From JAMXLO01 sp963776505 (GTDB taxonomy: Bacteria > Pseudomonadota > Alphaproteobacteria > Acetobacterales > Acetobacteraceae): a stretch of DNA of 64,000 nt. Both the position numbers and the translations under genes were made by a program. Under the pieces are notes generated by a model. It saw only the letters and a program-made list of their open reading frames with translations, was not told where the DNA came from and made no database searches. Positions 46,877 to 55,417 of this stretch are shown one piece after another; position 1 is the first letter of the stretch; each line of letters opens with the position of its first letter. Location: contig CAVZNH010000050.1 of NCBI GenBank assembly GCA_963776505.1, positions 228,164 through 292,163 on the forward strand, read 5' to 3'.

Positions 46877-47859
46877 CCGCTCTCGTCGAGGTCAGCGACC
46901 TCACAGTCCGCTTCGTCACCCGCGAGGCGACGGTGCACGCGGTGAACGGCGTCAGCTTCAGCGTGCGGCCCGGCGAGGTGCTGTGCATCCTGGGTGAGTC
47001 CGGCTCGGGCAAGAGCGTCACGCTGCGCGCCATGATGCGTCTGCTGCCGGCACGGCGCGCGCGTATCGAGGGGGCGATCCGCATCGACGGCCAGGATGTG
47101 CTGGCGCTCGACAAGCGCGGTCTGCGCGAGCTGCGCGGCGGCCTGGTGTCGATGATCTTCCAGGAGCCGATGACCGCGCTCGATCCCGTCTACACGATCG
47201 GCGCACAGATCGCCGAGACGGTGAGACGCCACAAGGGCGGCAGCCGTGCCGCGGCACGCGCCCGCGCGCTGGAACTGCTGGAGCTGGTGAAGATCCCGGA
47301 GGCCGCGCGGCGGCTCGACAACTATCCGCACGAGCTGTCCGGCGGACTGCGCCAGCGCGCGATGATCGCCATGGCGCTGTCCTGCGGCCCGCGCCTGCTG
47401 CTGGCGGACGAACCGACCACCGCGCTGGATGCGACGGTGCAGATCCAGGTGCTGGTCCTGTTGCGCAGGCTGCAGCGCGAACTCGGCATGGGGACCATCT
47501 TCGTCACCCACGATCTTGGCGTCGCATCGGAGATCGCCGACCGGATCGCGGTGATGTATGCTGGCCGCATCGTGGAGGAAGGTCCGGTAGCCGATGTGCT
47601 GCGTGCGCCGATGCATCCCTACACGCAGGGTCTGCTGGCCTCGACGGTGCACGGACAGAGCCGCGACGCGGACATCGAGGCAATCGCAGGCAGCCCGCCC
47701 GATCTGCGCCGCCTGCCATCCGGGTGCGCGTTCGCGCCGCGCTGCGCCAAGGTGCAATCGGAGTGCCGCGTCGCCGTGCCCGAACCGCGGTGGCCGTCGC
47801 GGGAGCGAATGGCGCGCTGCGTGCGCGTCGCGGATGCAACGCTGGCGGCGGCGGAATGA
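46873..47859 (+). CDS. ABC importer ATPase (DppD/OppD-like)
   Basis: A 328-residue ATPase with Walker A GESGSGKSV, signature LSGGLRQR, Walker B LLLADEP and the C-terminal oligopeptide/dipeptide motif PSGCAFAPRCAKVQSEC. It overlaps the preceding ATPase by four bases and completes the SBP-BCFD importer. An amidase pair follows 32 bases downstream. Confidence 0.94.
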   Translation: MTALVEVSDLTVRFVTREATVHAVNGVSFSVRPGEVLCILGESGSGKSVTLRAMMRLLPARRARIEGAIRIDGQDVLALDKRGLRELRGGLVSMIFQEPMTALDPVYTIGAQIAETVRRHKGGSRAAARARALELLELVKIPEAARRLDNYPHELSGGLRQRAMIAMALSCGPRLLLADEPTTALDATVQIQVLVLLRRLQRELGMGTIFVTHDLGVASEIADRIAVMYAGRIVEEGPVADVLRAPMHPYTQGLLASTVHGQSRDADIEAIAGSPPDLRRLPSGCAFAPRCAKVQSECRVAVPEPRWPSRERMARCVRVADATLAAAE

Positions 47860-47890
47860 GTGCAGTGGACACAACAGGAGGAATGCAGTC

Positions 47891-48086
47891 ATGCCCGAGC
47901 TGGACGACGCAACGCTCGATTTCCTGCTTGTTCGAGCCGGAGCTTTCGCCAACCGACGAACAGAAGGCCGGACTGAAGGCAGCTTATGCGCATGTCGCCA
48001 TGATGGCCGAACGTGTGCGCAAGCCGCGCGGGCGCATGGCGGAACCCGTGCTGACCTATGGGTTCGCCGAGGAGGACCTGGCATGA
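47891..48086 (+). CDS. AtzG/GatC-like small partner of the amidase, frameshifted
   Basis: A protein of about 64 residues. The N-terminus reads MPELDDATLDFLL and, after a frame shift near 47930, continues LSPTDEQKAGLKAAYAHVAMMAERV and ends at 48086. The helical pattern and position, with ATGA overlap onto an amidase gene, are those of AtzG-type (DUF4089) subunits that clamp AtzE-type amidases, in the manner of GatC with GatA. GGAGG lies nine bases before the ATG. Similarity is by pattern, so the name is tentative. Confidence 0.6.
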
Positions 48087-49492
48087 GCGACATTCCGACC
48101 ATTGCCGAAGCGGCGAGGCTGATTGCTGCTAAGAAGCTGTCGCCGGTCGAGCTGACACATGCGTGCCTCGACCGTGTGCGGGAGCTGAATGGTGATTTGC
48201 ACGCGTTCATTCTGGTTACCGAGGAACGTGCGATCGCTGATGCACGTGCGGCCGAGGCGGCTGTCATGGCGGGCAAGACTGTTGGTCCGCTGTGCGGCGT
48301 GCCGATCGGCCTCAAGGACATCGTCGATACCAAGGGCATCACGACGACCTGCCACTCCAGGATCTTGCGCGACAACGTGCCGGACACCGACGCGACCTGT
48401 GCGGCGAAGCTGGCCGGGGCCGGCAGCGTGCTGATCGGCAAGACGGCGACACACGAATTCGCCGATGGCGGGCCGTCGTTCGATCTGCCGTGGCCGCCTG
48501 CGCGCAATCCGTGGAACACGGCGCACTTCACCGCGGGGTCGAGCAGCGGCACTGGAGCCGGTGTGGCGGCCGGGCTGATCCTCGGTGGCATCGGCACTGA
48601 CACCGGCGGTTCGATCCGTGGGCCGGCGGCGTTGTGCGGCATCGCCGGCATCAAGCCGACCTACGGTCTGGTCAGCCGGGCCGGCGTGGCACCCGCGGCG
48701 TTCACGCTCGATCATATCGGTCCGATGGCGTGGACCGCGGAGGATTGCGCTTTGATGCTGCAGGCGCTCGCCGGACACGATCCGCGCGATCCCGCCAGCG
48801 CATCGCGGCCGATCCCCGATTACACCGCGCAGCTTGGCACCGGCATCAAGGGCATGCGCATCGGCGTGATCCGGCATTTCCACGAAACGGACCACGAGGT
48901 CAGCGCGGCGACGCAACGAGGCATCGATGCGGCCATCGCCACGTTCCGCAGTCTTGGTGCGGAGATCAGCGAGGTTGCGCTGTCGCCGCTCGCCGAATGG
49001 CATGCCTGCGGGACGCTGATCTCACTGACCGAGCGCGCCGCGGCATACGACGAATGGGCACGCACGCGGCTCGGCGATTTCAGCGCGCGCGTGCAGCAGA
49101 GGTTGTTGCTCGGCGCGATGGTGTCGGGTGTTGACTATGTGCAGGCGGTGCGTCGGCGGCGTGAGCTGCGTGCCGAACTGAAGGCGGCGATGGGCGGGCT
49201 GGATGTGGTGCTGACCGCGGCGCAGCCGTCGGAGGCGCCGAAGATCGACGAAGTGCCGGAGTGGGATATCGGCCAGAAGCCCAGCTTCACCATGCCGTTC
49301 AATGTCGCGGGGTATCCGGCGATGTCGATCTGTTCGGGGTTCGGCGATGGCGGTCTGCCGGTGGCGATCCAGCTTGTCGGCAAGCCGTTCCAGGAAGCGA
49401 CGGTGTTTCGCGTGGCCGATGCATTCGAGAAGGCGACACCGTTCCGCGATCGCCGACCTGCGCTACTATCGGCTCTCGTCGCAGCCCAATAG
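48083..49492 (+). CDS. Amidase-signature hydrolase (AtzE/GatA-like)
   Basis: A 469-residue amidase-signature enzyme. The Ser-cisSer-Lys triad is readable: Lys in IGLKDIVDTKG near residue 78, cis-Ser in GSSSGTGAG and the nucleophile Ser in TDTGGSIRGPA near residue 178. It hydrolyses a carboxamide, releasing ammonia. It follows a GatC-like small gene with a four-base overlap and lies in the importer operon, so it should act on the imported compound. Confidence 0.92.
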   Translation: MSDIPTIAEAARLIAAKKLSPVELTHACLDRVRELNGDLHAFILVTEERAIADARAAEAAVMAGKTVGPLCGVPIGLKDIVDTKGITTTCHSRILRDNVPDTDATCAAKLAGAGSVLIGKTATHEFADGGPSFDLPWPPARNPWNTAHFTAGSSSGTGAGVAAGLILGGIGTDTGGSIRGPAALCGIAGIKPTYGLVSRAGVAPAAFTLDHIGPMAWTAEDCALMLQALAGHDPRDPASASRPIPDYTAQLGTGIKGMRIGVIRHFHETDHEVSAATQRGIDAAIATFRSLGAEISEVALSPLAEWHACGTLISLTERAAAYDEWARTRLGDFSARVQQRLLLGAMVSGVDYVQAVRRRRELRAELKAAMGGLDVVLTAAQPSEAPKIDEVPEWDIGQKPSFTMPFNVAGYPAMSICSGFGDGGLPVAIQLVGKPFQEATVFRVADAFEKATPFRDRRPALLSALVAAQ

Positions 49493-49501
49493 GAGCATTG
49501 G

Positions 49502-50458
49502 ATGGCCCAGCATCAGCTTCGCGCCTCGCCGCAGACCGTCCGCATCGGCGTGTTCGATGCGATGTTCCCACCGGTGATGACCATCGAGTCCGGCGACACG
49601 GTGGTGGTGCAATGCGTCTCCGGCCGCCAGGACGTGATGCCGCCGGCGAGTGCCGGCCTCAAGGTGCCGCCCGAACTCAGCGCGATCATCGCGGCCAATC
49701 CGGCGATGCGTGCGGGGCATATCGTGACGGGGCCGATCGCGATCGCCGGCGCCGAGCCAGGCGACATGCTGGAGATCCGCATCGAGAAGATCGAGCCGGG
49801 CGCCGACTGGGGATACAACGTGATCCGCCCGCTCGCCGGCACGCTGCCGGAGGATTTCCATGAGACGGTGCTCAGTCACATCCCGGTCGATCGGGCGCGC
49901 GGCGTGTGTCTGCTGCCGTGGGGGACGGAGCTGGCGCTGGCGCCGTTCTTCGGTGTGATGGGTGTGGCGCCGCCGCCGGCGTTCGGCACGATCGCTTCGA
50001 AGGAGCCGCGCATCCATGGCGGCAACATGGACAACAAGGAGCTTACCGCGGGTTCCGTGCTGTATCTACCGGTGTGGGTACCGGGCGCCAACTTCTCGGT
50101 GGGCGACGGGCACGGCGTGCAGGGCGACGGCGAGGTGTGCGTCACCGCGCTGGAGATGTGCCTGACGGGGACTTTCACGTTCGTCCTGCACAAGGGCGGC
50201 GGCGCGTCACGGCCGCTGCTGAAGCAGCCGAAGGCGGAGACGCCGACGCACTTCATCAGCATGGGGCTGAACGAGGACCTCGATCAGGCGATGAAGCAGG
50301 CGCTGCGGGAGATGATTTCGTTCATCTGCTCGCGCAGCAATCTGTCGCGGGAGCAGGCGTATCAGTTCTGCTCGCTGGCGGTGGATTTCCATGTGACGCA
50401 GACGGTGAACGGCGAGAAGGGCATCCATGGGATGCTGAAGAAGGGGCTGCTGTTTTGA
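49502..50458 (+). CDS. Acetamidase/formamidase-family hydrolase
   Basis: A 318-residue FmdA/AmdA-family enzyme, releasing ammonia from short amides. Family features are HETVLSHIPVD-type central motifs, the GGNMDNKEL stretch near residue 175 with metal-site residues, and DGHGVQGDGEVC. It begins nine bases after the amidase. Together with the amidase it suggests sequential removal of amide nitrogen from the substrate brought in by the upstream importer. Confidence 0.92.
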   Translation: MAQHQLRASPQTVRIGVFDAMFPPVMTIESGDTVVVQCVSGRQDVMPPASAGLKVPPELSAIIAANPAMRAGHIVTGPIAIAGAEPGDMLEIRIEKIEPGADWGYNVIRPLAGTLPEDFHETVLSHIPVDRARGVCLLPWGTELALAPFFGVMGVAPPPAFGTIASKEPRIHGGNMDNKELTAGSVLYLPVWVPGANFSVGDGHGVQGDGEVCVTALEMCLTGTFTFVLHKGGGASRPLLKQPKAETPTHFISMGLNEDLDQAMKQALREMISFICSRSNLSREQAYQFCSLAVDFHVTQTVNGEKGIHGMLKKGLLF

Positions 50459-50559
50459 CGTAGGAGTGCGCCGCGGGGCGAAGCGGAAGCAGCGACCCGA
50501 CCATGCCGTCGCAGTATCGCTGATCCAATCTCGTTCGGTCGAGCGAACTGACGAAACCG

Positions 50560-50592
50560 AGGTTGCTTCGTCGCTTCGCTCCTCGCAATGAC
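50560..50592. repeat. Half of a family B repeat, copy 3
   Basis: GGTTGCTTCGTCGCTTCGCTCCTCGCAATGAC matches one arm of the palindrome at 25053; the other arm is degenerate. It lies between two convergent genes, as do the other two copies. Confidence 0.75.
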
Positions 50593-50618
50593 AGCCGTCG
50601 CGGTCGACTGGGACAGAT

Positions 50619-51242
50619 TCAGGGCGGGCCGGTGCGGGCGGGTGCAGGGAATCGCAAGGGCGGTGGTGCCGGCGATCCGGGAGGCGGTGGGGGTGTGATC
50701 GGAAACGCCTGATCCAGGATGTCCTTCACCAGGTTGGCGAGGTTGCCGTCCTCTCTGATGATGACGATCTGCAGTTCGCGCCAGAGCGGGTGGCTGGGCA
50801 GGATGCCGAGGTCGCGGCAGATGTCGGCGAAGACGGCGCCGATCGGCTGGCGGCGGACCTTGGCGGCGATCTGCTCCGGCGTGGGCAGGTGGGTGAGGCG
50901 GGTGTTGGTTTCGTCCGCGGAGGGCGCGGTGGCTTGGCGGGGCGCGCGGGGTTTTTCTGGGGAAGCGCCTCGGGGTGCCGCGTCCAGGCGGTCCGCGTTG
51001 CGGATGAGCCTCGCTTCGAGCGCGTCGGCGCGGTGCAGGCCGCGGGAGATGCGTGCGAGGATCAATGCGACATCGGCGGTACCGAAGCAGGTAATGACGG
51101 GGCCGGGGTCGGTGAAGGCGCGCTGGCGGATGGTGGCGGCGAGTTCGCGGCCATAGTCGATCAGCTTGCGGACGAGGCCGAGCAGGTTTGCCGAGCGGCT
51201 GGGCTGGGTTGGCGGATCAGGGGCGTTGGCCTCGGCTGGCAT
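50619..51242 (-). CDS. Hypothetical protein
   Basis: A 207-residue soluble protein without signal peptide. A helical N-terminal part (LLGLVRKLIDYGRELAATIRQRAF) is followed by a charged linker and a conserved-looking segment (IGAVFADICRDLGILPSHPLWRELQ). The C-terminus is Pro-rich (PPPPPGSPAPPPLRFPAPA). No function recognised. It abuts the IS3 remnant. Confidence 0.65.
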   Translation of the reverse strand: MPAEANAPDPPTQPSRSANLLGLVRKLIDYGRELAATIRQRAFTDPGPVITCFGTADVALILARISRGLHRADALEARLIRNADRLDAAPRGASPEKPRAPRQATAPSADETNTRLTHLPTPEQIAAKVRRQPIGAVFADICRDLGILPSHPLWRELQIVIIREDGNLANLVKDILDQAFPITPPPPPGSPAPPPLRFPAPARTGPP

Positions 51243-51294
51243 GAACGCAAGAAGAACATGTGGAGGCGGCAGGTGTCAAGGAATATATTCCGCA

Positions 51295-51871
51295 GGCTTC
51301 CGCCGTGAAGTTGCGCTCGACCAGGTCCGGCGCCTGGCGGCCACCATTCCTGACCGTCGTGGTGACGAACCTGCGTCGGCTCACGCTGGCAAGCCCGGCT
51401 CGTGCCATCAATCGCGCGATCCGCTTGCGGCCGACGCGAAGACCCTTGGCGGCAAGCTCGGCGTGAATGCGCGGTGCACCGTAGGTGCCGCGCGAGGCTT
51501 CATGTGCGACACGGAACTCCGCGATCAGCACCACGTCTGTCTCGGCACGCTGCGACGGACGCCGCTTGATCCACGCATAGTAGCCGCTGGAGGAGACACC
51601 CAGCAGCTCGCACATCGTGGTGGTCGGATACGCCGCCTGGTGATCGCTCACGAACCGGAACCCTTCGTTGCGCTCAGACTGCACTACCCAGTTCCTGATC
51701 GACTGCGCCGTCGGTTCAAACTCCGCCGCCAGCTCCTCAGGCGTACAGGCCAGCGCGCACCAGTTCAACCATCTGGCGACGGAATTCAGACTGCGTAGGG
51801 CAATCTTGTCTTCGCCATCATGAACTCCTTGAACACAAACGGTCTGGTGTCCACGAAACCGGGGCAACTTT
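51295..51871 (-). mobile_element. IS3-family insertion sequence remnant
   Basis: On the minus strand an orfA fragment (MMAKTRLPYAV, then FRRQMVELVRAG and PEELAAEFEPTAQSIRNWV in shifted frames) leads into the orfB N-terminus (MCELLGVSSSGYYAWIKR ... RGTYGAPRIHAELAAKGLRVGRKRIARLMA). The sequence stops at RNFTAEA, so the DDE catalytic core is missing. The outer left end, near 51871, reads GTTGCCCCGGTTTCGTGGAC, a typical IS3 terminal sequence. Non-functional. Confidence 0.85.
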
Positions 51872-51889
51872 AGAGCTTCGGCAAATGGC

Positions 51890-52187
51890 CGAGCGTTTTT
51901 GTAGATCCCAATGACCACAGCGTTGCTCGATCGCCTCACCCACCACTGCGACATCGTCGAGACAGGCAACGAGAGTGGCGCTTCGAAAATCGTGCCTAAC
52001 CGCCGCACTTCCCTCGAGGCTTGCACCGGTGGGACCACAGGAACCCCCCGCGCGCCGCTGCGTCAGCCTCGTGCGGGCACTCCGCGACGCGCGGCTCCCG
52101 CTATGGACCACCGGCACAAGCCAACTCCATGACTGGGGTCGCGGTTGCAAGCCGATCGGGGGTCAATGCTCAAAGCCGATTGACATG
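51890..52187 (+). mobile_element. IS21-family remnant (istB C-terminus and right end)
   Basis: The plus strand encodes MTTALLDRLTHHCDIVETGN followed by a degraded tail, matching the C-terminus of the IstB helper ATPase. About 160 bases further the motif GGGGTCAATGCTCAAAGCCG with GATTGACA looks like an IS21 right end. Only the last tenth of the element remains, cut by the IS3 element on its left. Confidence 0.7.
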
Positions 52188-52418
52188 CAGAGTAAATCGG
52201 CCAAGCTCCAATAGTAACGTTACGTAATCGATCCCACAAGCTCAATGCGCGAATGCTTGCGGCAGTTGGGCTTTTCAGCGGCTCAGAGAATGGCGGAGAA
52301 AATTTGGGGATCTGGGTTGCGGGCGCCAGCTGGTGCTGCAGGCCAAGACGCCAGCTTCGCTGCCGCAGGTTCAAATCGGCGGCAGGAAACCATTTGACGT
52401 GCTGAGGGTTGGCCTGGA

Positions 52419-54318
52419 TCAGCTTGCCGCAGTAAACAGAGATGAGAAGACCCCATTCGCCCTGTCGGCCTCACTCACGCTCCAGGCAGTCAAGTTGGCT
52501 AGCAGGTTGATCTGCGTAGCGTTGAGATTCGTGTTCAGTGTACTGTAGTTCGGAAAGCTATTGGTCGATCTCTCCAATTCGATGATCGTCCGGACCGGCT
52601 GATTGTCGGTGAACAGGGCCTCCCATTCGGCGACGAAGCTGAGGTAGAACCAAACGACGTTGACCTCTCGTGGCGATGTCACGCCGAACCACGTGTTCGA
52701 TCGCACCACAAGTCGCTGCGAGAAGACGGCAGGATGCGCGTAATTCCCGCCGCCACTCGCGGTCCAAAGACCCTGCAGCAAGGTCGGGAATGCAGCGGAA
52801 TCAAAGACCTGGTTGTTGGCATAGAGTGGATATCTTGGTGACGAGCTCTGGCTGTACGGGAACATAACCTTGGTTTCCTCCTGATCCGCCTGTCTCATAT
52901 GGCTGATAACCAAACAGCGGCGGAATGGAGGCATCGACAACAAGCGCGGTTCCGGGAATGAATCCGCCATCGCCATCAGCGACGCCATACGCGCCCGCCT
53001 GCATGACCGTCATCGGATTTATAAACGCGATAATGCTGTCGATGTCCGAATACGCGAGCAGGGCGACGATGCCGGTGTTCTCCAGGTTCCCCCCGTCCGC
53101 GAACTGGCTGGGCGCGGGTTGTGGGCGTGGCTGCGGATCAATCACTGGCCAGTATTGGTAGCTCGGGATGATCTTCTGGAGGTCCGACAGGGTGGCTTGC
53201 AGCAGCGGTTGACCCAGCATCGGGCTCGCGTTCAGGCGCAGCAGCTCAGCCGCTGGGCCGCGAGCCTCGATAGGCAGCTTTGTCTTGATCCAATGCTGGA
53301 TAGTATCGGCATTGTGGGCAACGAGTGCGGCCAGCTCCGCGGGGTTCATGCGCCATCGCTGGAACAGGTTTTGCAGCACTTCCGCGAAGAAGGCGCTGCT
53401 CGTCCCCACAGCGTCTGTCAGCGACCACTGGCGCATCTGCGCGACAGTGGCGGTGTGGCTGCTGGAGTCGATGTAGGCTGAGTTGAAACCGAACGTGTTG
53501 ATGCCACCACCGCCTGGCTTGCGGCCATTGCTGTCCTCGCCTGCAGGCGTGCCAAAGATGCCGGTGATAAATGGCGTGATCTGCACCGGAGCGAGCAATT
53601 CCAGCGCCGTGTTCGACTCCTTGAGGAACATGGCGCTGTTACAGACGAGGAAGGGCCGATGCGTCCGCGTGGGATCGCGGGCGTCCGAGTAAAGATCGAT
53701 CGGCTCACCTGCGAGTTTCGGATTCAGGTTGGGGTTCGAAACCTGACTCGCCACCGCAGCCTCATCGAAGGAAAATGTGTCGGTGGGCGTGAGATGGATG
53801 GTCGGCGCGTATAGTCCGTAATTGGCGAGGATATTCAGCCCAATGATCGTCTGCCACAGCATGTCGGGTGGAACCCGCAGGACTGCATGCAGCAACAGGG
53901 CCTGAACGGCGAGGAGTTCGGGCGCGAAGAGCGGCGAGCTGATCGGGACGCCCGCATTTCCAGCGGGCAGTTGCGCCAGCATCGCTGGCGTTAAAGTGCT
54001 CTGTTGCTCGATCCACGGTCCGAGATAGGCAGCATCGCTTGGCGATCCAGGCGGAAGGTAGACAAACGGTACACCAAGCCATGATCCACCTGAAACCGTG
54101 GAGAGCGCCTTCACCTGTGCGAGAAGTGACTGGCCATTCACGGTGAGCTTGTTCAGCGCGCGGAGCTGGCCCATGCCAGCCGTCAACGCGCGCGAGCCGC
54201 CACCCGAGAGGCTCACCCCGACATTGCCAGGCGTCGCAGGTGGCGCAGTGTAAAACTGTTTGACTGAAAGTGATTCCCTGGTCGGCGTAATCCCGACTGA
54301 AAAAGCACCAGCTACCAT
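52419..54318 (-). CDS. Cytosolic phospholipase A2/patatin-like lipase, frameshifted
   Basis: Protein of about 632 residues. The oxyanion motif SLSGGGSRA lies near residue 37, the nucleophile serine in STVSGGSWLG near residue 71, and the catalytic Asp in FADGGNLENTG near residue 415: the Ser-Asp dyad of the cPLA2/patatin superfamily. The spacing and SGGSW motif are closer to cPLA2/PLB than to classical patatins. The frame shifts near 52865; the C-terminal 140 residues continue in another frame (MFPYSQSSSPRYPLY). AAGGAGA lies seven bases before the start at 54318. No signal peptide is evident. Likely acts on phospholipid acyl esters. The flanking IS remnants suggest acquisition by transfer. Confidence 0.8.
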
Positions 54319-54517
54319 GCTCTGTTCTCCTTGCAGACAGGGGTAAGGCGACCACCATCTTCCGTAGTGGGCAAGTCGGCCCTGCTGCGCCATCGAAGTG
54401 TCATGTCTCACCAGGTGCGCAGCGTTCGCAGGTACGCTCGACCGCGTCCATAAGGAGGACGTCATCTGCGTCGTCTATCTTGCCGACGCGTCTTCTTCAT
54501 TGTTGTGAACCAGGCGT

Positions 54518-55417
54518 TCAGGCGGAACTGGGCTTCGGCTCGGATTGTTTCCCAGCGAACCACGGGTTGAGCCAACCCAAAAGGAGAATCAACCAAATGG
54601 CCAGCACGAAGCCGGACGCCAGCACAGGGACATATCCGCTACGGTTGACGAAGCTGAACAGCCAGGTCGCGAGCACCGCGGCCAGGGCAACAAATCGGAG
54701 ATCCGGAGCGATGATGACGTAAGCTGCCAACGCGGCGAGCACACCATTGAATCCAACAAAGCCAAGGTTTATTGCCTGGCCCGCTGCGCCAACGTGGGCT
54801 GCCAGTGCATCTGCGATGAGCGCGCCCAGAAAGGCAACAACAGCGTGCCGCCAGTTACTGACCGCTATTCCACCGAGGAAAATGGCGCCACTGAGCGGAC
54901 TTGGAGTGAACAAGGCCGCGCCGAGCGTCGTGAGGAGCGCCTTGCCCCATCGCACCGGATCGTCGGCAAAGTCCCCAAAGTCGACCGCCGACAGGCTGAA
55001 ACCGTCAGCCAGCGCCCAGACGGCCCAGAATGTCAGGATGAAAGGTGCGGCGATAAATGGGAATTTCAGCAAGCGCGACAGCGCAACCGCAACGCCCGCG
55101 GTCACGCTCGCGAAGACCACCATCCATACCCACAACATAGGTTCAGGCTGGAAGAAATTCGCCAGAGCCAATCCCATGAGCCCGGAGTTAAATCCAAAGA
55201 GCCCGAGGTCCAGGAGGTCGCTGTTCCCCCGCAGCAGTCGCGCGACCATGGTTCCAAGAACCACCGATACCGCGAAGAAGAGAGCCATCCGCCAATTGAA
55301 CACGGCGGCCGCGAGGACAAACAACACCCCGGTGATCTCATTCGATTGGAACGCACATTGCGAACAGCCGCGCAGTGCCTGGCGCCAAAATGGCGTTTGA
55401 GGCTTCGTGCCGCTCAC
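54518..55417 (-). CDS. Urea transporter (UT family)
   Basis: A 299-residue membrane protein with about ten hydrophobic segments. It shows the UT-family pattern ALRGCSQCAFQSNEITG at the N-terminus and paired repeats (LFGFNSGLMGLALANFF; NLGFVGFNGVLAALAAY). The GTG start at 55417 overlaps the carbamate kinase stop (GTGA), so it ends the carbamoyl operon. It should pass urea or a close analogue across the inner membrane, either taking up substrate or venting product. Confidence 0.88.
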   Translation of the reverse strand: MSGTKPQTPFWRQALRGCSQCAFQSNEITGVLFVLAAAVFNWRMALFFAVSVVLGTMVARLLRGNSDLLDLGLFGFNSGLMGLALANFFQPEPMLWVWMVVFASVTAGVAVALSRLLKFPFIAAPFILTFWAVWALADGFSLSAVDFGDFADDPVRWGKALLTTLGAALFTPSPLSGAIFLGGIAVSNWRHAVVAFLGALIADALAAHVGAAGQAINLGFVGFNGVLAALAAYVIIAPDLRFVALAAVLATWLFSFVNRSGYVPVLASGFVLAIWLILLLGWLNPWFAGKQSEPKPSSA

